A DNA stretch of 64,000 nt, taken from positions 434,001 through 498,000 of the forward strand of contig PGZF01000005.1 of the NCBI GenBank assembly GCA_002840125.1, given 5' to 3'. Shown here one piece after another: positions 43,190 through 52,584 of this stretch. Below the pieces are notes generated by a model, which worked only from the letters and a program-made list of their open reading frames with translations, ran no database searches and was not told the DNA's origin. Source of the stretch: Gammaproteobacteria bacterium HGW-Gammaproteobacteria-15 (GTDB lineage Bacteria; Pseudomonadota; Gammaproteobacteria; Enterobacterales; Alteromonadaceae). The number at the start of each line of letters is the position of its first letter. The first letter of the stretch is position 1. The position numbers and the translations under genes were made by a program.

Positions 43190-45208
43190 TTATGGCTTAA
43201 ACGTGACCGGGCTGGTAAAGGGGGTAACACCCAGCACCGGATAGAGTTCATCCGGTTTGTAGTAATGCTTACCTTTAAATACCATTGCCACTTTGCGGAT
43301 GTCGGCCATATTGGTGCTGGGGTCGCCGTTTATCAGCAGTAAATCGGCGTCTTTGCCGACATCAACTGAGCCACTGTGGTAGGCCGCGCCTACCAGCCGT
43401 GCCGGTTCATAACTGGCTATACGCAGTACATCCAACGGCGGTATACCGGCCAGGGCATACAGTTCCAGCTCGCGGTGTAAGGTGAAACCGGCAATATGGT
43501 CGGTGCCGGGTACTATAGGCACACCAGCGTCATACAGCTTTTTCACCATTTTCAGCATAGCGTCGGCCGACTTTTGATACACCGGTTGCAGCTCTGGCGT
43601 CACATCCATTGACGCGCCTTTTAACTGCCTGACAACGCCAGGTGGTAAGTGATCGGCAATAGCGGCAAATTCCGGGTCAATTTTTTTATTCTGCCCCAGT
43701 AACAAGCTGCGAAAAGTAGCGACGGTGGGGTCAACCACTATTTGTTTGTCAGCTAACAACTTAATAAAATCCTGCACCGGTTTGCTGGCCAAATCCAGGC
43801 TGCCGGCTTTTTCACCTACCAGCGAAAACCGCAGTTGGGTGCGGGTGTCTACTTCAGTGCCGGCCAGAAAGTTTAAAAACAGCATATTTACATGCTGAAT
43901 TTCATCAAACCCCTGCTCTACTGCCTGGCGTGCTGTCATAAAGGCCGGTACATGACCGCTTAAGCGCATGCCGCGGCGGTGTGCATGCTCAGCAATAGGT
44001 TTAACCCAGGTTGGGTCTATGGAGCTGTAGATCTTAATTTGCAGATAGCCGTTATCAGCAAACCAGTCTATTTTTTCATGCGCTTCCTGTAAGGAATTCA
44101 CCGACAAACCGGCGGAATATTCACTTTGTTTATCAAAAAAGCCAGCGCGGTATACCCGGTTGCCAATCAGTTGATCGCTGTTAAACAAGCCGGCAATTTC
44201 CATAATATTGTCATGGCTGTTACCGATATCACGCACACTGGTAACCCCGGCGGCGATATTCAGTAAACCATCGTTTTTGGACAAATGGCCATGCATATCC
44301 CACAAGCCAGGGATAATAGTTTTGCCCCGCGCATCCAGCACTTTTGCCCCAGCCGGGGCGGTCAGGCCGCTTGCTACCGCCGTTATTTTGCCATCTTGCA
44401 GCAGTACGTCGGTATTGCGCAGCACTTTGCGCTCAAGCACATCTACCACGCTGCCGCCTTGTAGCAGCACGGTGCTGTAACTATGGCTCAGATGTTTGGC
44501 AATATCGGCCAGATAGTCATTCTCGGCCTGCTTTTGTATTTTTGTCAGCTCAGCAAAATTATCCAGGCTAAAACCATCGCGGATCACCCGCATAAAACCG
44601 CTGAAATCCTGGGCGAAATAGTGGCCATCTTTATCAAACCAGCCAAAGGATGGGTTAAACGCCAGGCCGCTGATGGCATATAACGTCACTTCTTTACTAT
44701 TGCTGCCATTGCTTACCGTAACGGTTTTCAGCGCATCCAGCCTGGCAGTGCCGCCGGGAAATAAGTCGACCGAGCGGGTTGGCGATGCCATTAACGCTTT
44801 CATCAGCACATGCCCGGCGGCACCGGCTTCATCGGTGGGCACATAAAAACGTTGCTCGCCGGTTTGCAGCATGCCTTCATCTTTATTACCGGACCAACGC
44901 GCTACGCCATCAACCAGGCTAAATTGCTCAGCTATCGGCGCACCAAAAGCCGAAGTACCGCTGGCAGAAAATGCTATGGGTACCCCTTTGGCATCCACCT
45001 GCAGCGTTTCATTAACGGTCACTACCCGGTTGTTCCAGCTCATTTTAAGCGATGCGCTGTAGTTACCGTCTTCCTGCCGGGTAATAACCTGCTCACCGGC
45101 CTCACCTTTTTCTGAATATAACTTATTAACAACTTTGTGTTCCGCCGCATTAAGCACGGTGCAATGCAACAACATCAGGCTGCAGATCAACCTAGAGCTA
45201 AGTTTCAT
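43190..45208 (-). CDS. Secreted metal-dependent amidohydrolase
   Basis: The 672-residue protein has a signal peptide (cleavage near LNA-AE, residue 22) and an N-terminal beta-rich region of about 230 residues not usual for the family. The amidohydrolase domain follows: metal site IIPGLWDMHGHL, SGHVPAF, IQHVNMLF and the late Asp in PIVPGTDHIAG. The end of the domain, GKDADLLLINGDP, is typical of imidazolonepropionase-like enzymes. It probably hydrolyses a cyclic amide or peptide-like bond in the periplasm; the substrate is unknown. It is a single-gene unit closed by a hairpin. Confidence 0.9.
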   Translation of the reverse strand: MKLSSRLICSLMLLHCTVLNAAEHKVVNKLYSEKGEAGEQVITRQEDGNYSASLKMSWNNRVVTVNETLQVDAKGVPIAFSASGTSAFGAPIAEQFSLVDGVARWSGNKDEGMLQTGEQRFYVPTDEAGAAGHVLMKALMASPTRSVDLFPGGTARLDALKTVTVSNGSNSKEVTLYAISGLAFNPSFGWFDKDGHYFAQDFSGFMRVIRDGFSLDNFAELTKIQKQAENDYLADIAKHLSHSYSTVLLQGGSVVDVLERKVLRNTDVLLQDGKITAVASGLTAPAGAKVLDARGKTIIPGLWDMHGHLSKNDGLLNIAAGVTSVRDIGNSHDNIMEIAGLFNSDQLIGNRVYRAGFFDKQSEYSAGLSVNSLQEAHEKIDWFADNGYLQIKIYSSIDPTWVKPIAEHAHRRGMRLSGHVPAFMTARQAVEQGFDEIQHVNMLFLNFLAGTEVDTRTQLRFSLVGEKAGSLDLASKPVQDFIKLLADKQIVVDPTVATFRSLLLGQNKKIDPEFAAIADHLPPGVVRQLKGASMDVTPELQPVYQKSADAMLKMVKKLYDAGVPIVPGTDHIAGFTLHRELELYALAGIPPLDVLRIASYEPARLVGAAYHSGSVDVGKDADLLLINGDPSTNMADIRKVAMVFKGKHYYKPDELYPVLGVTPFTSPVTFKP

Positions 45209-45290
45209 GGTGTGTCCTTATCAGGAAATAAACTCAGAAACTATAGCAGCTCTTCACATTAAGGCAGGATCAGCGGGCGAATTTGTGGTT

Positions 45291-46841
45291 TTACTGCAAG
45301 CTGGTGATTAACTGCTGGCAATTGCGCCATACCAAAGCGTAAATAGTCAGTTGCGGGTTAGCGCCAAGGCTGGTTGGCAGGATAGAACCATCGAACACCG
45401 ACAGGTTTTGCAGTTGATGATGGCGACCCTCTTGGTTTACCACGCCTTTGGCCACACTGGCACTCATATTACAGCCTCCCATTACATGCGCCGATACCAC
45501 AGTTTGTTTAAGCGCCTGCATTGGCAGCGTGTGTATCGCGCCCTTTGCTTCATGCCAGTTGTTATACAGCTTAGCATCGTGATGTATTGGCAGTACCTGT
45601 TTAGCCCCGGCAGCAAATTGCAACTCGGCCATCGACAGCAAGGCTTCGCGCATACCCTGCCAAAGATAATCGCTGATCGGATAATCAAGCACCGGTTGCT
45701 GTGCATCATCTAACTGCACGGTGCCACCCTGGCTTTGCGGGTGAAAACCATCGCGCAGCAGCGCTATAGTGACTTGCAAATGGTTAAATTGCTGCATCAG
45801 CGCAGCATGTTGCCCGCCGGTACCTGTTAGCTTGGTAGCCATTAACACCGGGTGCAGCGGCGGCACTTCCAGTTTATAACCGGCTTTATCGCTATGTTGT
45901 GGCCAGACAAATTGATCAGAGTAAATCGACTGTGGCGCGCCGCTGTGGCCGTTAATGGCTTCATCGAACAAAGCGCCGGAAATCACCGTAGGATGCAGGT
46001 AGGTGTGTCTACCTAAACGGCCAGACGGGTTGGGCACCTTTGATCGCAGCAATAATGCCGGTGAACCAATGGCACCAGCGGCAACAATATAATGTTTCGC
46101 CTTAATGTGAATACGGACATCGCTGCGCGGCTGAAAATACTGATCGACCGGCACGGCGTCCAGCCCTGTGATGCTATCGCCCTGCCAGTGCAGCTGGCGT
46201 ACGGAAATACGCGATATCAATGTGGCGCCAAGCGCCATTGCTGCCGGAATAGTAGTTACCAGCATCGATTGTTTGGCGTTAATCGGGCAGCCCATGCCGC
46301 AGTAACCTAAATTGGCACAACCATTAACGTTGCGGTTAATCACGGTGTACTGCCAACCCAGCTTTTCGCAGCCTTGCTGCAATTTGGCGTTGTTGGCATT
46401 GGGTGCTACAGGCCAGGGCTGAATATTTAACCGCTGCTCTGCCATGGCAAAATAAGGAGTTAAATCGGCATCATCACTAAAATTGACACCAAATTCAGCA
46501 CTCCAATAGTCTAATGTTGGCGATGGCGTGCGAATTGATGTCGTCCAGTTCACGGTGGTAGAACCACCAACAGTGCGGCCCTGTAAAATGCTAATTGCCT
46601 GATCGCGGCTTTTGCGCGCTGCACCTTCCTGATACAACTGTGGGTAAGCCCAGCGTTCCTGCATAACAAAATCGTCGCGGGTATACCAGGCGCCTTCTTC
46701 TAACAGCAGCACCTTAAAGCCGGCCTGCGCCAGTTGTTCTGCAGCAATACCACCACCGGCGCCGGAGCCGATAATAACGATATCCGCTTCAAACTGCCGG
46801 TTCTGCGTAAACTGGCTGGCATCAAAATGGCGAGTCATCAT
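45291..46841 (-). CDS. GMC-family FAD oxidoreductase
   Basis: The 516-residue flavoprotein has the FAD-binding motif DIVIIGSGAGGGIAAEQLAQ (about 20-39), GGSTTVNWTT and NLGYCGMGCPINAKQSM, a Cys-rich insert seen in alcohol/sugar dehydrogenase members. The C-terminal catalytic block is SAHVMGGCNM, followed by FDGSILPTSLGANPQLTIYA. The upstream gene encodes a small Tat-type protein, so the two may form a periplasmic dehydrogenase like gluconate or fructose dehydrogenase, exported as a complex because this subunit has no signal of its own. The substrate is unknown. The spacer before it holds structured element copy 3. Confidence 0.9.
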   Translation of the reverse strand: MMTRHFDASQFTQNRQFEADIVIIGSGAGGGIAAEQLAQAGFKVLLLEEGAWYTRDDFVMQERWAYPQLYQEGAARKSRDQAISILQGRTVGGSTTVNWTTSIRTPSPTLDYWSAEFGVNFSDDADLTPYFAMAEQRLNIQPWPVAPNANNAKLQQGCEKLGWQYTVINRNVNGCANLGYCGMGCPINAKQSMLVTTIPAAMALGATLISRISVRQLHWQGDSITGLDAVPVDQYFQPRSDVRIHIKAKHYIVAAGAIGSPALLLRSKVPNPSGRLGRHTYLHPTVISGALFDEAINGHSGAPQSIYSDQFVWPQHSDKAGYKLEVPPLHPVLMATKLTGTGGQHAALMQQFNHLQVTIALLRDGFHPQSQGGTVQLDDAQQPVLDYPISDYLWQGMREALLSMAELQFAAGAKQVLPIHHDAKLYNNWHEAKGAIHTLPMQALKQTVVSAHVMGGCNMSASVAKGVVNQEGRHHQLQNLSVFDGSILPTSLGANPQLTIYALVWRNCQQLITSLQ

Positions 46842-46872
46842 GTATTTATCTCATTAATCTGCTGCAATAGTT

Positions 46873-46984
46873 ACGACAAGGAAATTCTTACTTCGCCGCC
46901 TTCGACAGCACGTCCCTGTGCTGTCTCAGCCTCCGCGGCATCCCTGCCGCTGCTACGTAAGAACACCTTGTCCCAACTTGTCGT
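46873..46984. repeat. Structured intergenic element, copy 3 (opposite orientation)
   Basis: Outer arms ACGACAAG/CTTGTCGT (46873-46880, 46977-46984), or alternatively ACAAGG plus TTCTTAC with GTAAGAA plus CCTTGT, enclose two hairpins. These are GACAGCAC-GTCCCT-GTGCTGTC (46904-46925) and GCGGCA-TCCC-TGCCGC (46935-46950). On the minus strand the loops read AGGGAC and GGGA, and the connecting bases (GCA before, GAG between, CGGCG after) match copies 1 and 2. Confidence 0.65.
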
Positions 46985-46998
46985 GCCATCTGCCAAAC

Positions 46999-47496
46999 TT
47001 ATCTAAACCTTGGCGCGGTATAAGCCAGCGCTTGCCAGTGCTCACTCTGGCCGTAATAGGCACCGTACAGCAGTTCACGCAGGCCATGGTAGGCTTGCTG
47101 CAATAAGCTTAGGTAACTGTCGCGCCACTGGTTTAACAACTGCAACCGCTGGCTGATCGAAAGCTGCGGTAAGGCAGCAATATGGCCGGTTAGCGCCAGT
47201 TGCGTAACCCGGTTGGCCAGCAGATTAAACAGCTGATGCAACTCCTGCTGCTGGCGCTGCGGTAAAAACGGCATAAAGTCGGCAACTGCGGCTTTAGTGC
47301 GGTTAAGTTCAGTGGCGGCTAAAGTCGCATCCTGTGGCAAAGCACCGTACAATAACGCAGGTAATAAAGCAGACAGTACCAGGTCGCGGTTATCATTGTG
47401 CTGCTGCAGGCTGCGCTGCCAACTTAAACCACCGATACCGAAGCTGGCTGCAGTACCTAAGGCTATGCCAGATAAAATAAATTGCCGCCGATCCAT
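46999..47496 (-). CDS. Tat-signal small subunit of a GMC dehydrogenase (gluconate 2-dehydrogenase subunit 3-like)
   Basis: Starting at the ATG at 47496, the protein begins MDRRQFILSGIALGTAASFG, a twin-arginine signal (RRQFILSG). The 165-residue helical remainder (LSALLPALLYGALP, LFNLLANRVTQLALTG) resembles the small Tat-borne subunits that accompany GMC dehydrogenases. A start nine codons upstream (47523) would place residues before the signal. The GMC gene follows 157 bases downstream. The pairing with the GMC subunit is inferred from adjacency and family habit. Confidence 0.8.
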   Translation of the reverse strand: MDRRQFILSGIALGTAASFGIGGLSWQRSLQQHNDNRDLVLSALLPALLYGALPQDATLAATELNRTKAAVADFMPFLPQRQQQELHQLFNLLANRVTQLALTGHIAALPQLSISQRLQLLNQWRDSYLSLLQQAYHGLRELLYGAYYGQSEHWQALAYTAPRFR

Positions 47497-47548
47497 AGTG
47501 CTGCGCCTGCAGTAAAAACTCACTTATTGTTTATCAGGATACGCTACT

Positions 47549-48550
47549 TTGCAAGACCAGATCAGACCAGTAAGCCATACACCGTTTCAGCCCGCCTGGT
47601 GGCTGAAACATGCTCATCTGCAAACCATTTTTGCCAAATATTTAAGCCCGAAACACCGCCTGAACACTGAAGCAGAAACAATCACTCTGCCAGATGGCGA
47701 TGAAGTACAGCTAAACTGGTTACCTAGTAAAACCGGCAGCAACAATACCCCGGTGATTATTTTGCTGCACGGTTTAGCCGGTGATATTAACAGCCATTAT
47801 ATTCAGGCGATGCTGGCCCAATGCAACACACTGGGCTGGACAGCGGTATTACTGCATTTTCGCGGTTGTAACGGCAAACCCAACAAGCTGCCACGTGCTT
47901 ATCATAGTGGCGATACCGCCGATGCGGCACTGGTGATCACACAAGTTAAGCGCCGCTACCCAAACCGGCCGTTGGTGGCAGTAGGTTATTCGCTGGGTGG
48001 TAATGTATTACTGAAATACTGCGGCGAGCAAGCCGGGCAAAACCCGCTATCAGCAGCCGTTGCCGTGTGCCCGCCGCTGTCGCTCTCGGCCTGTGCTAAG
48101 CGCATCAATACCGGCAGCAGTAAGTTATATCAGCATTATTTGCTGGGGCGGTTAAAGCACAGCACTTTACGCAAACTCGAGCAATTTGCCGATTTTCCGC
48201 TGCCGCTAACGCCGCAGCAGGTAAGGCGTTTTAGCAGTATTGAACAGTTTGATGAGTACTACACCGCACCGATCCACGGCTTTTTAAACGCGCAGGATTA
48301 CTACCAAAAAGCCAGTGGCAAAGCATTTTTACGCCATATTTGCATACCCACACTGATTATTCATGCCAAAGACGACCCGTTTTTAAGTGCTGAGGTGATC
48401 CCCGAAGCTAACGAATTAAGCCCTTATATTCACTACGAACTAACCAGCGGTGGCGGCCATGTCGGTTTTATTTATGGCAGCCCGTTAAAACCCAAATTCT
48501 GGTTAAACCAGCGTATTCCGCACTTTATTACTGAGCAGTTAGCCATATGA
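47549..48550 (+). CDS. yheT: YheT-family alpha/beta hydrolase
   Basis: The 333-residue protein has a TTG start at 47549 with AGGA about nine bases upstream. Conserved YheT blocks are CHLQT-like [40 protein letters not shown], nucleophile elbow [27 protein letters not shown] and GGHVGFIYG. The Ser-Asp-His triad is thus intact. The substrate is unknown. Its stop overlaps the next start as ATGA, and yheT-yheU follow each other as in E. coli, although here they are separated from yheS by about nine kilobases. Confidence 0.95.
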   Translation: MQDQIRPVSHTPFQPAWWLKHAHLQTIFAKYLSPKHRLNTEAETITLPDGDEVQLNWLPSKTGSNNTPVIILLHGLAGDINSHYIQAMLAQCNTLGWTAVLLHFRGCNGKPNKLPRAYHSGDTADAALVITQVKRRYPNRPLVAVGYSLGGNVLLKYCGEQAGQNPLSAAVAVCPPLSLSACAKRINTGSSKLYQHYLLGRLKHSTLRKLEQFADFPLPLTPQQVRRFSSIEQFDEYYTAPIHGFLNAQDYYQKASGKAFLRHICIPTLIIHAKDDPFLSAEVIPEANELSPYIHYELTSGGGHVGFIYGSPLKPKFWLNQRIPHFITEQLAI

Positions 48551-48786
48551 TTATTCCCTATACCGACATCGCTGAAGATACGCTAAACAATCTGATTGAA
48601 TACTATGTACTGCGCGAAGGCACCGATTATGGCGAGTACGAAGTAACGATGGCAGAAAAAGTCGCCGCGGTAAAACGTCAGCTAAAAAGTGGCGAAATTG
48701 TGATTGTGTATTCTGAACTACATGAAAGCATTAACCTGATGCCAAAACAGTTATTTCTGCAGCAGGAAAACAGCCAGCAGTCATAA
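48547..48786 (+). CDS. yheU: YheU family protein (UPF0270)
   Basis: The 79-residue protein starts [20 protein letters not shown]. It has the family block [20 protein letters not shown] followed by [16 protein letters not shown], matching E. coli YheU. The function is unknown. It overlaps yheT by four bases and is surely co-transcribed. Confidence 0.94.
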   Translation: MIIPYTDIAEDTLNNLIEYYVLREGTDYGEYEVTMAEKVAAVKRQLKSGEIVIVYSELHESINLMPKQLFLQQENSQQS

Positions 48787-48872
48787 TTACGACATAAAAC
48801 TGCCATAACTCTTTCATTTTTCTTGTTTATGTTAACGGGCTAGTTATTCTAACCCTCAGGAAACAAGCCATA

Positions 48873-50723
48873 ATGAAAACCCGCTACCTGCTAAGCGCGC
48901 TGACGCTGGCGGTTCTTACCGCCTGTAATTCATCTGATAACCGGGAACCTGTTGTCACTGAACCTGTTGTGCAAACACCTACGACGTTAAGCTTAAGTTT
49001 GTTAGGCCGCCACAGTAGTGGCGAGTACCTGGTTAGTGCCGCTGAAATTACCGCTTACGACCCGGACAGCAAACGCGCTTTTGTCGTTAATGCGCAATCT
49101 GGTGTAGTGGATGTGCTGTACCTGATTGACCCGCAAAACCCGGTATATCTTGATAGCATCAGCGCCACAGCAATAGCAGAAAATGCCGTAGTTAACAGCG
49201 TGGCGGTGCACAATGGCCTGGTGGCGCTGGCAATTGAAAGTGCCCCGAAAACAGACCGCGGTTTCGTTGCTGTATATAACGCCGCAGATCTGAGCCTGCG
49301 TGACAGCATTGAAGTTGGCGCCCTGCCGGATATGCTGACCTTTACCCCCGATGGCAACTATATACTAGTGGCCAACGAAGGCGAACCCAGCGACGACTAT
49401 CAAATTGATCCCGAAGGTTCTGTCAGTGTAATCAATGTCAGCAACCCTGATGTACTGTTTGCTGCCACAGCAGATTTTCGCACCTTTAACAGTAAAAAAG
49501 CCGAACTGAAAACTGCAGGTGTACGTATTTTCGGCCCCCATGCCAGCGTAGCGCAGGATTTAGAGCCAGAGTACATTACCGTGTCAGCCGACAGCAAAAC
49601 AGCCTGGGTTAGCTTGCAGGAAAACAATGCTCTGGCCGTATTGGATATCACCACGGCGACCATTACCGATATCCTGCCGCTGGGTTACAAAGATCATGGT
49701 ATTGATGGCAATGGCATTGCCGCCAGCGATACCCAAAGCGACATTAATATTGCGCGCTGGCCTGGTGTGGTAGGCATGTACCAGCCAGATACTATCGCCA
49801 GTTATACCGCAAACGGTGCTACCTATATTGTAACCGCCAATGAAGGCGATGCCCGCGCCTGGGGAGAAACCAACCCGGCATACTGGAATGGTGATGCCAG
49901 CCAGGGCTTTGTTGAAGAAATCCGCTTTAAACACCTGTTCCATAAAAGCGGTTTTGCCCGTCGGGTCGGCGAAGATATGCCGCCACAACTGATTAATCTG
50001 GCGGCGGGTGCCTTATTAAACCCGGAAGTATTTGCCTATTGCGGTGCTGAACCTGGTGAACCTGGTAATTGTCGGGAAGATGATGTGCTGGGCCGCTTAA
50101 CCGTGGCCTGGACCGACGGCTATCGTAAAGACGCCAATGGCAACCCGGTACTGTTTAACCGCAGCGGTGTTGAAGATGAAAACGGTGACCGCCTGATGTA
50201 TGACCAGGTATATGCCTACGGTGGCCGCTCTTTTGCTATCTGGTCTGCCGCTGGTGAACGGGTGTGGGATTCAGGCGATTTCTTTGAACAGTACCTGGCC
50301 AGCGACGAGTGCAAACTTGGCAGTGCCCGCGATATTGCCTGTGCTACCTATTTTAACTCTAACCACAGTGCCGGCAGCAGCTTTGGTAACCGCAGCGATA
50401 ACAAAGGACCAGAGCCCGAAGCGCTGGCTATTGGCAGCTTTGGTGAGAAAACCTTCGCCTTTGTTGGCTTAGAGCGCATGGGCGGTGTGATGGTGTTTGA
50501 TATCAGTACACCAACAGCCCCCACCTTTGTTGATTACCTTAATACCCGTGAAGACTGGACTACAGCCAACCCCGGCACCACACTGGCGAATACCGGTGAT
50601 CTGGGGCCTGAAGGCATTACTTTTGTCAGTGCAGAAAACTCACCAAACGGTAAACCGCTACTGCTTATCGGTAATGAGGTCAGCGGCACCACGGCAATAT
50701 ATCAGATTGATTTAACTTACTAG
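48873..50723 (+). CDS. Choice-of-anchor I family lipoprotein (beta-propeller-like)
   Basis: The 616-residue protein has a lipoprotein signal with LTAC (Cys18). A repetitive beta structure follows with YILVANEGEPSDDY, TYIVTANEGDARAWGE, GPEPEALAIGSFGEKTFAFV and LGPEGITFVSAENSPNG. These blocks define the choice-of-anchor I family, sometimes annotated as alkaline-phosphatase-like although no phosphatase site is visible. It is surface or periplasmic and of unknown function, possibly calcium-binding given the many Asp/Glu loops. It is closed by a very strong symmetric terminator. Confidence 0.88.
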   Translation: MKTRYLLSALTLAVLTACNSSDNREPVVTEPVVQTPTTLSLSLLGRHSSGEYLVSAAEITAYDPDSKRAFVVNAQSGVVDVLYLIDPQNPVYLDSISATAIAENAVVNSVAVHNGLVALAIESAPKTDRGFVAVYNAADLSLRDSIEVGALPDMLTFTPDGNYILVANEGEPSDDYQIDPEGSVSVINVSNPDVLFAATADFRTFNSKKAELKTAGVRIFGPHASVAQDLEPEYITVSADSKTAWVSLQENNALAVLDITTATITDILPLGYKDHGIDGNGIAASDTQSDINIARWPGVVGMYQPDTIASYTANGATYIVTANEGDARAWGETNPAYWNGDASQGFVEEIRFKHLFHKSGFARRVGEDMPPQLINLAAGALLNPEVFAYCGAEPGEPGNCREDDVLGRLTVAWTDGYRKDANGNPVLFNRSGVEDENGDRLMYDQVYAYGGRSFAIWSAAGERVWDSGDFFEQYLASDECKLGSARDIACATYFNSNHSAGSSFGNRSDNKGPEPEALAIGSFGEKTFAFVGLERMGGVMVFDISTPTAPTFVDYLNTREDWTTANPGTTLANTGDLGPEGITFVSAENSPNGKPLLLIGNEVSGTTAIYQIDLTY

Positions 50724-50730
50724 TATCTCC

Positions 50731-50764
50731 AATAAAACAGGCCGCAATTGCGGCCTGTTTTATT
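50731..50764. terminator. Bidirectional terminator
   Basis: A 34-base perfect palindrome (17-base arms 50731-50747 and 50748-50764) has poly-A/poly-T ends. It lies between the converging choice-of-anchor and chemoreceptor genes. Confidence 0.92.
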
Positions 50765-50775
50765 ACTGCCAAACG

Positions 50776-52395
50776 CTACACCTTAAATTTGCTTACCAGT
50801 GTATTTAACTCAACTGCCAGGCGCGACAGTTCTGATGCACTGGCGGTAGTCTGGTTGGAGCCTGCCGCTGTTTGTGCGGCTAAATCGCTGATTGTCACTA
50901 TATTACGATCTATTTCGCGCGCTACTTTTGATTGCTCTTCTGCAGCCCCGGCGATGACATGGTTCTGATCACTGATGGCCATAATATTTTCAGCTATCAG
51001 CTCCAATGCATCCGCCGCCGATTTTGCTACATTCTGCGCGTTGTCTGCGTTGCCGCTGATAAGTTGCATAGCATTTACCGCTTCTTTGGCGGATGACTGC
51101 ACTTGTTGAATCATCAATTCAATTTCGCCGGTAGAGGTTTGGGTGCGATGTGCCAGGCTGCGTACTTCATCGGCTACCACGGCAAAACCGCGGCCGGCTT
51201 CACCGGCACGGGCTGCTTCTATCGCGGCATTAAGTGCCAGCAGGTTAGTTTGATCGGCCACATTGCGGATAACTTCCAGCACCTGGTTAATCGACGATAC
51301 TTTCTCAGCCAGGGTATTAATAACGGTGGTACTCTGACGCACATCGGCATTCATTTTTTCAATCACGCTGCGGGTTTGTACCACTTTTTGCGTGCCGTCT
51401 TTAGCCAGATTAGCCGATTGCGACGAGGCTTCAGAAGTTTTCATTGCGGTACCGGCCACTTCATCTACCGCTGAGCTCATCTCGGTAATAGCGGTAGCCG
51501 CTTGCTGTACTTCATCGTTTTGCAATTGCAGTGCTTTGGCTGACTCATCGGTAACCACATTAAGCTGTTCTGCCGCTGACGCTAACTGGCTGGATGAGCT
51601 GGCAATATGGCTGATAGCATCGCGCAACTTTTGTTGCATTTGCGACAGTGCTGTTGCCAGTTGCGTAAGCTCGTCATTGCCTTCTGCCGTAACTTGCCGG
51701 GTGAGATCGCCATCGGCAATATACTGAGCAGCTACTACCGCCCGCGCCAGTGGCTGGTTAATACTGCGGGAAATAAAAATGGCTATTATCAGCGCAATTA
51801 TAACGGCTATAACAATAAGCACACTAACCGCCCATATCGCTGTATCATAGGTTGCTATAGCCGTGGCCCTGCCATCATCCGCCGTTTTTTGGTTCAAGTT
51901 GGTTAGTTGCTGTAAAATGCCGGTAATTTGGTCCGTTAACGGGTTCATCTGATCAAGTAAATCGGTTGCCGCACCCACTTCGTCTTTTAGCAATAACTCT
52001 ATCGCGCGTTGTTGTAACCCAAAGTATTGCTGTTTAACACTGCCAAAATCGTTGTACAGCTTGCGCTCTTCCGGTGTAATAATAAATGCCGCATAATCTT
52101 TTTCGGCTTTATTTACTGCCTCTCTTAAGTCAGTAATAGTTTGAATAGTAGGGCCTTCCTGCTGAATATCTAAGGTCAGCAACAAGCGCAGCGTTAGCGC
52201 TCTGGCGCGGGTAATATTGAGTTCAACACCATTTACTGCATTAATGGACGGTAATATATTGGTTTCCAGTAAATCAGCCTGAGTACGCACGGCAGACAAA
52301 CTTTGCAAACTAAATAAGCCTGTTACCGCCAGCAATAGTGCCAGTGCACCGAAAGCTGCCAGCAGCCGTTTCTGGATCGAAATTGTTCTTAACAT
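50776..52395 (-). CDS. Methyl-accepting chemotaxis protein
   Basis: The 539-residue chemoreceptor has a first membrane helix at about 10-30 and a four-helix-bundle periplasmic sensor (about 31-188). A second helix follows at about 190-212, then a HAMP domain ([20 protein letters not shown]). The long cytoplasmic signalling hairpin has its tip at [20 protein letters not shown] and [17 protein letters not shown]. No C-terminal NWxxF-type CheR-tethering pentapeptide is present; the end is LVSKFKV. The ligand is unknown. It is monocistronic, with its start at an ATG followed by [11 protein letters not shown]. Confidence 0.96.
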   Translation of the reverse strand: MLRTISIQKRLLAAFGALALLLAVTGLFSLQSLSAVRTQADLLETNILPSINAVNGVELNITRARALTLRLLLTLDIQQEGPTIQTITDLREAVNKAEKDYAAFIITPEERKLYNDFGSVKQQYFGLQQRAIELLLKDEVGAATDLLDQMNPLTDQITGILQQLTNLNQKTADDGRATAIATYDTAIWAVSVLIVIAVIIALIIAIFISRSINQPLARAVVAAQYIADGDLTRQVTAEGNDELTQLATALSQMQQKLRDAISHIASSSSQLASAAEQLNVVTDESAKALQLQNDEVQQAATAITEMSSAVDEVAGTAMKTSEASSQSANLAKDGTQKVVQTRSVIEKMNADVRQSTTVINTLAEKVSSINQVLEVIRNVADQTNLLALNAAIEAARAGEAGRGFAVVADEVRSLAHRTQTSTGEIELMIQQVQSSAKEAVNAMQLISGNADNAQNVAKSAADALELIAENIMAISDQNHVIAGAAEEQSKVAREIDRNIVTISDLAAQTAAGSNQTTASASELSRLAVELNTLVSKFKV

Positions 52396-52541
52396 CGGTT
52401 ACCTCAGTTGCCACATTGTGAGTCACTGCAAAATAGGATTTACTTACTAGCTACCCTAGCAAATCTAATTCTAAACTACTAATGATATTACTGTTGCACA
52501 TAGTAGCAGGATATTAGCGACAACAGCATCAGCAGCAATAT

Positions 52542-52565
52542 AAAAAAAGGCCGCATAAGCGGCCT
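52542..52565 (-). terminator. Terminator of pckA
   Basis: Seven-base perfect arms AGGCCGC/GCGGCCT (52548-52554, 52559-52565) with a four-base loop run into T7 on the minus strand. Confidence 0.88.
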
Positions 52566-52584
52566 GATACAGATTTATGAAAAA

